A stretch of DNA of 5,680 nt. Origin: Bryobacterales bacterium. Its GTDB lineage: Bacteria > Acidobacteriota > Terriglobia > Bryobacterales > Bryobacteraceae. Position numbers and translations under genes: made by a program. Location: contig PLRZ01000425.1 of assembly GCA_003164075.1 (NCBI GenBank), positions 124 through 5,803 of the forward strand, read 5' to 3'. Under the pieces are notes generated by a model. That model was not told the origin of the DNA and made no database searches. It saw only the letters and a list, made by a program, of their open reading frames with translations. Each line of letters starts with the position of its first letter. Positions within the stretch are counted from its first letter, which is position 1. This document shows, piece by piece, positions 1 through 5,680 of this stretch.

Positions 1-12
1 AGAGCCAAACGT

Positions 13-2373
13 TTGAAAACAAAAGGCATCTATTTCCTCTATCGGGTCTTACAGGCGTTTGGATTACCTGTCCTGTTATTGTATTTCCTATTTCGCGGCT
101 TGCGAAACCGCGGCTACTGGCATTCCCTGCCCCAACGTTTCGGATTCCTGCCCCACTCATTTAGTCAGACCGGTCCGGGCGCTATCTGGTTGCATGCAGT
201 TTCGGTGGGCGAAGTACTTTCCTGCATGGAATTCCTGCGCCAACTCCGCACCGCGTTTCCCCGCACGCGAATTTTCGTTTCCACCACCACGCTGGCCGGC
301 CGCGCCATCGCCGGGGAGAAACTCGGCGCGCTGGCCGATGGCGTCTTCTACGCGCCCGTGGACTATGTCTTCGCCGTGCGGCGCGTCCTGCGCACCTTGC
401 GTCCCTCCGTGTTGATCGTCGCGGAGACCGAGATCTGGCCCAACCTGTTTCGCGAAGTGAAGCGCACCGGGGCCGCGCTCACACTGGTAAACGCCCGCAT
501 TTCCGACAAAGCATTCCCGCGCTACCGTCCGTGGCGGCGCGTCTTCGCGGCCGTGATGCCGGCGCTCGACGCGATTCTTGCCCAATCGGAAGAGATCCGC
601 CGGCGCTTCCTCGCTCTGGGAGCGCCGCCCGCGAAGGTGCGCGTCTCCGGCAACTTCAAGTACGATTTCGAACCGCGCGCGCTACCCTCCGGCTCGCCCG
701 TCCAGGGCTTGCTCGACCGCGTGCGGCCCACCGGGATCTGGATCGCCGCCAGCACCATGCCGCCAGCCGCGGCGGGAGACGTGGACGAAGACGATATCGC
801 GATCGCCGCCCTTCAGCAACTGACGCCCCGGCATCCCGGGCTGATGCTGATTCTGGCGCCCAGAAAGCCCGAACGGTTTGCCGTGGCGGCGGGCAAGCTG
901 GACTCCGCCGGCATCTCGTACGTCAGGCGGTCCGCATTGGACGGACAAAACAGCCGCGTTCTGCTGCTCGATTCCATCGGCGAACTGAGCGGCCTGTTCG
1001 CCGTGGCGGATGTGGTTTTCATGGGCGGCACTCTGGCGCAGCGTGGGGGCCACAATATCCTGGAGCCGGCGCTCTTCGGCAAACCGGTCATCACCGGGCC
1101 GCACATGGAAAACTTCCAGGCGATCGCCGACGATTTCCGCGCCTCCGCCGCGTGCGTGCCGATTGCCTCCGGCGCGGAACTGGCCGCCGCCGTGGAGCGA
1201 TTGCTGTCCGCCCCGCAAGAAGCGCGCGCCATCGGAGAGCGCGCGCGGGCCTGTGCGCAAGCCCAGCGCGGCGCTTCCGCACGCGCCGTGGAAGAAGTGC
1301 GCCACCTGCGGACCGTGCCGGCCTATCGCCCGTCCATGCCTTGGTACGCACTGGCTTGGCTGCTGGCGCGCCTGTGGGAATGGGGATCGCACCGGAGGCA
1401 GCGAGGCTATCTGCGCCGTCTCCGCCGCTTGCCCGTTCCAGTGATCAGCGTGGGCAATCTGACCATGGGCGGCACCGGCAAGACGCCGTGCGTGCTGCGC
1501 TTGGCGGAACTGCTCCAGGAGCGCGGCCACAAGCCCGGGATCCTCACCCGCGGATACGGACGGCAATCGCCCGACGCCTGCCTGCAGGTGGCGGCCGGGG
1601 CAGCCGTGCCGGCGCACCACTCGGGAGACGAGGCGCAGATTTTCATTCGCTCGGGGCTCGGGCCGGTGGGCATTGGCGCCGACCGTTTCGACTCCGGCAC
1701 ACGTCTGCTGAAGGACTTCGATATCGGCGTGCTGGTGCTCGACGATGCGTTTCAACACCGCCAGATGGCGCGCGATGTAGACATTGTGCTGATCGACGCG
1801 CTCGATCCGTTCGGCGGCGGAGACGTCTTTCCGCTGGGCAGTTTGCGCGAGCCTGTCGCGGCCTTGTCCCGTGCCGACGCGATTCTGATCACGCGCTGCG
1901 AAGGCTCCGATCTGGCGGAACCAATCGTCCGCGAAGTGCGCCGGTGGAACCCGCAAGCGCCGGTTTTTCGAGCGTCGGTGCAGCCGCTGGCCTGGGTGGA
2001 GCACTCCACCGGAAGACGCTTCGGCCTCAGTGAGCGCCCGTTCCACCGCATCGGCGCCTTCTGCGGGCTGGGAAATCCGGCGTCGTTTCGCCACACGCTG
2101 GAAGTGCTCGGAGTGGAGGTAGTCGACTGGATCGAGTTTGACGACCACCACCGCTACCGTCCGCGCGAGCTGCGGCACCTGGCGCAACAGACGGCGGCCG
2201 CCGGCGCCACCGCGCTGGTAACCACTCAAAAGGACGCCATCAATCTGTGTGAAAGCACGGCCGAACTGGTCGCGCCGCTGGCGTTATACTGGCTCGAAAT
2301 CGGCATGAAGATCGAAGGCGAAGCGGAGTTCCTGCGGATGATCGAACGCGGGTGTGCGACCCATCTGATTTAG
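13..2373 (+). CDS. waaA-lpxK: Bifunctional Kdo transferase / tetraacyldisaccharide 4'-kinase (WaaA-LpxK fusion)
   Basis: A 786-residue protein joins two lipid A enzymes. Residues 1-436 look like WaaA/KdtA, which adds Kdo from CMP-Kdo to lipid IVA. They show a hydrophobic N-terminal anchor (about 5-29), HAVSVGE at 61-67 with the expected catalytic Glu67, AETEIWPN at 137-144, SGNFKYD at 212-218, and a C-terminal GT-B segment with GGHNILEPALFGKPV at 345-359. Residues about 442-786 look like LpxK, which phosphorylates the lipid A disaccharide 4'-position with ATP. They show an N-terminal amphipathic stretch, a P-loop GGTGKTP at 486-492, DDAFQH at 577-582, PLGSLREP at 607-614, FDDHHRY at 709-715 and TTQKDAINL at 737-745. 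Each half is near normal family length, so neither is truncated. The start is the TTG at 13, chosen because the family N-terminus begins here; only a weak AGAG lies upstream. The frame is open to the window edge, so a start before position 1 is possible. An in-frame ATG at 1336 (Met442) marks the junction but has no evident ribosome binding site. The usual WaaA GSTH motif reads ASTM with an acidic insertion (246-261). Both families act at the inner face of the inner membrane. Confidence 0.95.
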   Translation: MKTKGIYFLYRVLQAFGLPVLLLYFLFRGLRNRGYWHSLPQRFGFLPHSFSQTGPGAIWLHAVSVGEVLSCMEFLRQLRTAFPRTRIFVSTTTLAGRAIAGEKLGALADGVFYAPVDYVFAVRRVLRTLRPSVLIVAETEIWPNLFREVKRTGAALTLVNARISDKAFPRYRPWRRVFAAVMPALDAILAQSEEIRRRFLALGAPPAKVRVSGNFKYDFEPRALPSGSPVQGLLDRVRPTGIWIAASTMPPAAAGDVDEDDIAIAALQQLTPRHPGLMLILAPRKPERFAVAAGKLDSAGISYVRRSALDGQNSRVLLLDSIGELSGLFAVADVVFMGGTLAQRGGHNILEPALFGKPVITGPHMENFQAIADDFRASAACVPIASGAELAAAVERLLSAPQEARAIGERARACAQAQRGASARAVEEVRHLRTVPAYRPSMPWYALAWLLARLWEWGSHRRQRGYLRRLRRLPVPVISVGNLTMGGTGKTPCVLRLAELLQERGHKPGILTRGYGRQSPDACLQVAAGAAVPAHHSGDEAQIFIRSGLGPVGIGADRFDSGTRLLKDFDIGVLVLDDAFQHRQMARDVDIVLIDALDPFGGGDVFPLGSLREPVAALSRADAILITRCEGSDLAEPIVREVRRWNPQAPVFRASVQPLAWVEHSTGRRFGLSERPFHRIGAFCGLGNPASFRHTLEVLGVEVVDWIEFDDHHRYRPRELRHLAQQTAAAGATALVTTQKDAINLCESTAELVAPLALYWLEIGMKIEGEAEFLRMIERGCATHLI

Positions 2374-2509
2374 TGGGGCAGGCTTCAGCCTTCCCCAGAG
2401 GGGACCCCGGGCTTCAGCCCGCCCTGCCTCGCATTACCCAACCGTCAGCATAACTTGCCGTGCGACACGAGCGGGCTGAAGCCCGCCGCAGGCTGAAGCC
2501 TGCCCCACT
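2372..2509. repeat. Nested inverted-repeat element at the 3' end of waaA-lpxK
   Basis: The outer arms are a perfect 20-nt inverted repeat: 2372-2391 (starting AGTGGGGCAGG) and its reverse complement at 2490-2509. A second perfect pair of 15 nt is nested inside, 2408-2422 (CGGGCTTCAGCCCGC) with 2471-2485. Each arm also contains a CTTCAG/CTGAAG core flanked by self-complementary GGC/GCC blocks, and a small hairpin lies at 2392-2404 (TCCCC-AGA-GGGGA). The centre, about 2424-2470, has no further symmetry. The outer arm starts inside the TAG stop codon (2371-2373) of the gene upstream. The layout resembles a dispersed palindromic intergenic element of a kind I recall in acidobacterial genomes. Transcribed, it would fold into a long stem and could act as a 3'-end stabiliser or terminator, although no U-tract follows directly. 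The symmetry is seen in the sequence; family and role are inference. Confidence 0.85.
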
Positions 2510-2510
2510 G

Positions 2511-2558
2511 TCGAAAAACCTCTTTTCGAGAATTGAAGCTATCATTACCTTGTAATGA
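2511..2558 (+). promoter_or_regulatory. Leader of the GH30 gene with two perfect 7-bp hairpins
   Basis: Two perfect short inverted repeats follow the repeat element. The first is TCGAAAA at 2511-2517 paired with TTTTCGA at 2523-2529 across a 5-nt loop. The second is TCATTAC at 2542-2548 paired with GTAATGA at 2552-2558 across a 3-nt loop, and its right arm contains the GH30 start codon. No clear Shine-Dalgarno sequence lies within 15 nt of that ATG. A weak -10-like TATCAT at 2540-2545 would put a transcript start almost at the ATG, so a leaderless message is possible. The promoter must lie here or within the repeat element unless lpxK transcription reads through. The pairing is directly visible; its use as an operator or translation control is inference. 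Confidence 0.35.
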
Positions 2559-3937
2559 GGAACGTACTTTTCGCGGCGGCGGGACTGGCCTTGACCTTGT
2601 CTCCGCTTCTCGGCCAGATCTGGTTGACCAATCCCGATAAATCGGCGTTGTTTGCCCGCCAGGATTCCGTCCTGCACTTTTCAAAATCCGCCACTTCCAA
2701 TCTCACCATCGCTATCGACGACAAACAAAAATTCCAGTCCATCGACGGCTTCGGGTTCGCTCTCACCGGGGGCAGCGCGCAGCAGCTCATCCGCATGGAG
2801 CCGGCCAAACGGGCGGCCATTCTGCGCGAGATCTTCTCCACCGAAGGCAACGGAATCGGCGTGAGCTATCTGCGGTTGAGCATCGGCGCCTCGGACCTCA
2901 ACGACCACGTCTTCTCTTATGACGATCTGGCCGCGGGAGAGACCGATCCGGCGATGGCCAAATTCAGCCTCGATCCCGACCGCGCCGATGTCATCCCCGT
3001 CATGAAAGAGATCCTGGCGATCGACCCCAAAATCAAGATCCTGGGCTCTCCGTGGTCCGCGCCCGCCTGGATGAAAGCCAACCACGCGGTCAAGGGCGGA
3101 CACCTGCTGCCCGAGTATTATGCGGCCTACGCCGACTACTTCGTCCGCTACATCAACGGCATGAAAGCGGAAGGCATCCCGATCGACGCGATCACCATTC
3201 AGAACGAGCCGTTGAACGAGAAGAACACACCCAGCATGCAGATGCTGGCGGCGGACCAGGCGGTATTTATCAAGACGGCGCTGGGCCCCGCATTCCGGCG
3301 CGCGGGGATCAAGACCAAAATCGTGCTCTACGACCACAACTGCGACGTGCCGGAGTATGCCAGTTCAATCCTGAGCGATGCGGAAGCGGCCCAATATGTC
3401 GACGGGTCGGGCTTCCATCTCTATGGCGGCAAGATCGAGGCCATGTCGCAGGTGCACGATGCCCATCCCGCCAAGAACCTGTATTTCACCGAGCAGATGG
3501 TGACCGGGTCGGTGGATTCGAGACCCACCATCAACGTGATCTCGCCGGTGCGCCGGCTGATTATCGGGGCCACGCGCAACTGGAGCCGCAACGTGCTGCT
3601 GTGGAACCTGGCGGCGGACCCGAAAAATCAGCCGCATACCGATAACGGAGGCTGCGGCATGTGCCAGGGCGCCATCACGATCGACGGCAACACGGTCACC
3701 CGCAACCTGGCTTACTACGCCATCGCGCACGCGTCGAAATTCGTGCGCCCCGGCTCTGTCCGCATCGCCTCGAACGACATCGAGACGCTTCCGAACGTCG
3801 CTTTCAAGACGGCCGGACACACCGTGCTGATCGTGGCCAATGCCGCCCAGGCTCTGCAGACATTCGGCATCCGTTATCGCGGCAAGCTGGCCACGGCCAC
3901 ATTAGGCGCCGGCGCGGTCGCCACCTACGTTTGGTGA
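2555..3937 (+). CDS. Secreted glycoside hydrolase family 30 enzyme (glucosylceramidase-like beta-glycosidase)
   Basis: This 460-residue protein resembles GH30 retaining beta-glycosidases (glucosylceramidase, beta-1,6-glucanase and relatives). Residues 1-20 form a signal peptide (MRN, then a hydrophobic run, ending LLG before Gln21), so export is expected; there is no lipobox Cys. Family blocks occur in order: QSIDGFGFALTGGSAQQL (61-78), YLRLSIGASDLND (105-117), KILGSPWSAPAWMK (161-174), AITIQNEP (212-219) with the predicted acid/base Glu218, LYFTEQ (309-314) with the predicted nucleophile Glu313, and WNLAADPKNQP (350-360) followed by GGCGMCQG (365-372). The remainder (about 375-460) fits the C-terminal beta-sandwich and closes with the family-like ATYVW. 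Length is normal for a single-module GH30. No carbohydrate-binding domain, anchor or partner SusC/D gene is visible. The substrate cannot be assigned; glucosylceramide-like lipids, beta-1,6-glucan or another beta-glycoside are all possible. Its last 36 bases overlap the convergent murI gene. Confidence 0.9.
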   Translation: MRNVLFAAAGLALTLSPLLGQIWLTNPDKSALFARQDSVLHFSKSATSNLTIAIDDKQKFQSIDGFGFALTGGSAQQLIRMEPAKRAAILREIFSTEGNGIGVSYLRLSIGASDLNDHVFSYDDLAAGETDPAMAKFSLDPDRADVIPVMKEILAIDPKIKILGSPWSAPAWMKANHAVKGGHLLPEYYAAYADYFVRYINGMKAEGIPIDAITIQNEPLNEKNTPSMQMLAADQAVFIKTALGPAFRRAGIKTKIVLYDHNCDVPEYASSILSDAEAAQYVDGSGFHLYGGKIEAMSQVHDAHPAKNLYFTEQMVTGSVDSRPTINVISPVRRLIIGATRNWSRNVLLWNLAADPKNQPHTDNGGCGMCQGAITIDGNTVTRNLAYYAIAHASKFVRPGSVRIASNDIETLPNVAFKTAGHTVLIVANAAQALQTFGIRYRGKLATATLGAGAVATYVW

Positions 3938-4705
3938 AAGCTCGGTCACCGGCAGTAGTCTGATTTCACCGGCCACTCCGCCGATGGCACGCGCGGTGTG
4001 CGCAAAGGCGGCAACGTCGCCGGTGACGAAGTGAATCACGCGGCCCTCGCCGTGGGGTGACACATCTTCCATGGAGCGGCTGACAGCGTCGGCGGTAGCT
4101 TCGGCACTGTCCACCAGCATCACGTCGCCGCCCAGCACGCGCTCGATCGCCCGCTTCAGGAGCGGGTAATGGGTGCATCCCAGGATCAACGTGTCGATCT
4201 CCGGCCGGCCGTCGAGATAATGGCGCACCAGCAGTTCGGCCTCGGCGGAATCGGTCAGCCCCTCTTCCACCACGTGCACCAACATGGGGCAGGCCCGCGC
4301 CCATACGCGCAAGCCCTTTGCCTCCAGCCGGCGCTGGTACGCGCCGCTGCCGATGGTCGCCTTCGTGCCGATCACGCCCACCGACCCGGTGCGCGTAGCG
4401 CGTGTGGCCGCCGACACACCGGGGTCGATCACGCCCCACACCGGCACCGGGCAGCGCTCCTGCAAATTCGGAAGCGCTACGGCCGACGCGGTGTTGCAAG
4501 CCACCACCAGAGCGTCGACGCCCTGCCCGCACAGGAAGCCGGCGATTCCTTGCGCGAATTCGACCACCATTTCCGGCGGTTTGCGGCCGTACGGAACGCG
4601 CGCGGTGTCGCCCAGGTAGAGGAAATCGCGATGCGGCATGCGGCGCCGGAGAGCTTGCAAAACGGTGAGCCCGCCTACGCCGGAATCGAATACTCCAATG
4701 GTCAT
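3902..4705 (-). CDS. murI: Glutamate racemase
   Basis: This protein interconverts L- and D-glutamate in the cytoplasm, supplying D-glutamate for the MurD step of peptidoglycan synthesis. Counting from the ATG at 4705 it has 267 residues, normal for the family. The N-terminus MTIGVFDSGVGGLTVL contains the conserved Asp7-Ser8. LYLGDTARVPYG (29-40), VVACNTAS (67-74, catalytic Cys70) and ILGCTHYPLL (174-183, catalytic Cys177 and His179) are all intact, so a two-base cofactor-independent racemase is expected. A GTG at 4708 gives one extra residue; I prefer the ATG because it matches the family start, and an AGGTG lies unusually close to it. The family-like part ends near VTEL (about residue 256). 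The last 11 residues (SPNVGGDRAGA) are read from the strand opposite the end of the GH30 gene and look non-conserved. It is convergent with GH30 and divergent from the ABC gene, so it is probably its own transcription unit. Confidence 0.96.
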   Translation of the reverse strand: MTIGVFDSGVGGLTVLQALRRRMPHRDFLYLGDTARVPYGRKPPEMVVEFAQGIAGFLCGQGVDALVVACNTASAVALPNLQERCPVPVWGVIDPGVSAATRATRTGSVGVIGTKATIGSGAYQRRLEAKGLRVWARACPMLVHVVEEGLTDSAEAELLVRHYLDGRPEIDTLILGCTHYPLLKRAIERVLGGDVMLVDSAEATADAVSRSMEDVSPHGEGRVIHFVTGDVAAFAHTARAIGGVAGEIRLLPVTELSPNVGGDRAGA

Positions 4706-4804
4706 CACCTACTGAGTAGCACGCGGCTTGCCGTTTTCCGAATTACTATGGCGCTAGCAGACCATTGCCCGGCTGGCGGCGGTGCGGCTATTCTGATGAG
4801 ATCC
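4706..4804. promoter_or_regulatory. Divergent intergenic region between murI and the ABC ATPase gene
   Basis: This stretch of about 99 bases separates two divergent starts and must hold the murI promoter and probably that of the ABC gene. It includes an AT-richer island at about 4733-4749 (around TTTTCCGAATTACTAT) inside otherwise GC-rich DNA, a plausible site for -10 elements on either strand. I cannot assign a confident -35/-10 pair. A small interrupted palindrome CTACT-G-AGTAG (4709-4719) sits just upstream of the murI start. The region also contains in-frame ATGs at 4748 and 4796 that could be earlier starts of the ABC gene. Confidence 0.35.
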
Positions 4805-5521
4805 ATGCTGTTTGAGGTCGACCGGCTTTGCAAGCGATTCGGCGGGATCGTGGCGCTGTCGGATGTCACTTTCCATGTCGAGGCGGGCGAACTGCTGGGG
4901 CTTATCGGTCCGAACGGCGCGGGCAAATCCACCCTGTTCGAATGCCTCTCCGGAGTGCTGGCCTCCGACAGCGGTGCCATGCGTGCCGGCGGCGCGGCGG
5001 TGGGCACGCGCGAACGGCATTCGCTCCTGTTTTATGTGCCCGACGGCATCGCTCCCTGGCCCAAACAGCCGGTCGGATGGGTGCTCGATTTCACCATCGG
5101 ATTTCTGGGCGGCCGCGCTTCTTTGCGTGAAGAAGTAGTGGAGCAGCTCGATCTGCGGCCGCTATTGCGGCAGACCGTGGGCACGCTGTCCAAGGGCCAG
5201 CGGAAGCGCGTGCTGCTGGCCATCGGACTGCTCACTTCGCAGCCGGCGCTGCTCATCGACGAGCCGTTCGAAGGCCTGGACTTGCGGCAGGCGCGCGATA
5301 TCGCGGCGGCGCTGAGGGCTCACGCGGCGCGCGGCAGGACGCTCTTTCTGTCGATTCATCAGATCGGCGATGCGGCGCGCTTCTGCGACCGGTTCGTGCT
5401 GCTGAGCGGCGGCAGAGTATGTGGCGAAGGCACGGTCCCGCAGCTCGCGGCGCTGGCCGCGGCGCATGACGGGTCGAAGCATTACGAAGACTTGGAAGAG
5501 GTTTTTCTTGCGCTTACATAG
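4805..5521 (+). CDS. ABC transporter ATP-binding protein, ABC-2/CcmA-like
   Basis: This 238-residue protein is a complete ABC nucleotide-binding domain that would power a membrane transporter from the cytoplasmic side. It shows Walker A GPNGAGKST (35-43), the signature LSKGQ (128-132), Walker B ALLIDEP (148-154, Asp152 and catalytic Glu153), the D-loop GLDL (157-160) and the H-loop His185 in LSIHQ. The C-terminal EEVFLALT is typical of ATPases paired with ABC-2-type export permeases. The Q-loop region (FYVPDGIAPWP, 76-86) lacks an obvious glutamine and has Asp80 in the likely place; related CcmA-type proteins often have Glu or Gln there. The start at 4805 is chosen because family members begin just before such an FEVxxLxKRFGG block. 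In-frame ATGs at 4796 (241 residues) and 4748 (257 residues) are alternatives, and no site has a strong Shine-Dalgarno. No membrane protein gene is adjacent on either side within view, so the partner and cargo are unknown. Confidence 0.92.
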   Translation: MLFEVDRLCKRFGGIVALSDVTFHVEAGELLGLIGPNGAGKSTLFECLSGVLASDSGAMRAGGAAVGTRERHSLLFYVPDGIAPWPKQPVGWVLDFTIGFLGGRASLREEVVEQLDLRPLLRQTVGTLSKGQRKRVLLAIGLLTSQPALLIDEPFEGLDLRQARDIAAALRAHAARGRTLFLSIHQIGDAARFCDRFVLLSGGRVCGEGTVPQLAALAAAHDGSKHYEDLEEVFLALT

Positions 5522-5525
5522 GGAT

Positions 5526-5637
5526 GTGGCGCAGGAACTCCTGCGTGCGGCGTCGAGACTGCGAACTCCCGATGTCGTGGAATCGCTGGTGAGCCCGTTT
5601 TCGTGGCGCAGGCACTCCTGCCTGCCGGGTCGAGACT
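5526..5637. repeat. Two direct copies of a 35-nt dispersed-type repeat
   Basis: Copy 1 (5526-5560) and copy 2 (5603-5637) both begin GTGGCGCAGG and end GTCGAGACT. They match at 31 of 35 positions, without gaps, with starts 77 nt apart. Each has an internal GCAGG/CCTGC hairpin core. The first copy starts 4 nt after the ABC gene stop codon. The 42 bases between the copies show no obvious structure. Because 77 is not a multiple of three, the copies fall in different frames, which argues against a protein repeat. I recall similar GTGGCGCAGGCACTCCTGC units as intergenic repeats in acidobacteria; that link is inference. Confidence 0.8.
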
Positions 5638-5648
5638 CATCTCGACCC
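5627..5648. repeat. 9-bp perfect hairpin at the end of repeat copy 2
   Basis: GGGTCGAGA (5627-5635) pairs perfectly with TCTCGACCC (5640-5648) across the 4-nt loop CTCA. It overlaps the end of the second direct repeat copy. Copy 1 has only a degenerate counterpart, because its flank reads GCGAACTCCC. No T-tract follows, so it is not a classical intrinsic terminator, though a GC-rich stem downstream of the ABC gene could still affect transcript ends. The remaining bases to 5680 show nothing I can name. Confidence 0.65.
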
Positions 5649-5680
5649 TCCTCGAGAGCGGTATCCACCGTCCCGGAGCG

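Noticed and set aside
531..2033. 500-codon plus-strand frame inside waaA-lpxK
   Set aside because: It is an Arg/Gly/Ala-rich out-of-frame translation with no motif, fully inside a confident gene.
682..2229. Long open frame on the minus strand (515 codons) opposite waaA-lpxK
   Set aside because: It lies wholly antisense to a gene with clear motifs in both halves. Its translation is rich in Arg, Gln, His and Ala with no recognisable domain, as expected for a GC-rich shadow frame.
1336..2373. Separate lpxK gene starting at the internal ATG at 1336
   Set aside because: No Shine-Dalgarno is visible before it and the frame runs through without a stop, so a fused protein is the simpler reading. 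A minor internal start is not excluded.
2372..2509. Inverted repeat as the ends of an insertion sequence
   Set aside because: Only about 138 bp separate the outer ends and there is no transposase coding capacity. At most it is a small non-autonomous element.
2511..2529. TCGAAAA/TTTTCGA stem as an intrinsic terminator for waaA-lpxK
   Set aside because: The stem is AT-rich and no T-tract follows it. It is better described as a possible operator or leader hairpin.
2681..3337. 218-codon minus-strand frame opposite the GH30 gene
   Set aside because: It is antisense to conserved GH30 blocks and is His/Arg/Val/Asp-rich low-information sequence.
4169..4747. Long upstream extension of the ABC ATPase frame
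   Set aside because: The extension is antisense to the core of murI, including both catalytic cysteine regions, and shows no domain. The ABC fold begins at about 4805.
5526..5637. Direct repeats as a CRISPR array
   Set aside because: There are only two imperfect copies, no further repeat-spacer units, and no cas genes. The unit looks like a dispersed intergenic repeat.

Overview
This GC-rich window carries four convincing protein genes and two short dispersed-repeat clusters. No tRNA, rRNA, CRISPR array or insertion sequence was seen. The protein content points to a Gram-negative, LPS-making soil-type bacterium. My best guess is an acidobacterium of the Solibacter/Bryobacter type. That guess rests on the style of the proteins, the Kdo-transferase/lipid A kinase fusion, and the GC-rich 'GCAGGCTTCAGCC' and 'GTGGCGCAGGCACTCCTGC' repeats. 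It comes from memory, not from a search.

Layout, left to right. (1) 13-2373 (+) is one long reading frame that joins a complete Kdo transferase (WaaA/KdtA) to a complete tetraacyldisaccharide 4'-kinase (LpxK), two late steps of Kdo2-lipid A synthesis. (2) 2372-2509 is a nested inverted-repeat element whose outer arm begins inside the stop codon of that gene. (3) 2511-2558 is a short leader with two perfect 7-bp hairpins, the second covering the next start codon. (4) 2555-3937 (+) is a secreted GH30-family glycoside hydrolase with both catalytic glutamates visible. (5) 3902-4705 (-) is glutamate racemase (MurI), which supplies D-glutamate for peptidoglycan. It is convergent with the GH30 gene and overlaps its 3' end by 36 bp. 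(6) 4706-4804 is the divergent control region between murI and the next gene. (7) 4805-5521 (+) is an ABC transporter ATPase of the ABC-2/CcmA type with no recognisable permease in view. (8) 5526-5648 holds two 35-nt direct repeat copies (31/35 identical) and a 9-bp hairpin.

Three of the four genes relate to the cell envelope or exterior: lipid A/Kdo, peptidoglycan precursor, and a secreted glycosidase. The mixed orientations and separate control regions suggest independent transcription units, not one operon. I found no convincing new multi-gene system. The points most worth a second look are the bifunctional fusion, the repeats placed directly at gene 3' ends, the antisense gene overlap, and a possible Shine-Dalgarno-led frame that runs from the end of the ABC gene into the terminal repeats.
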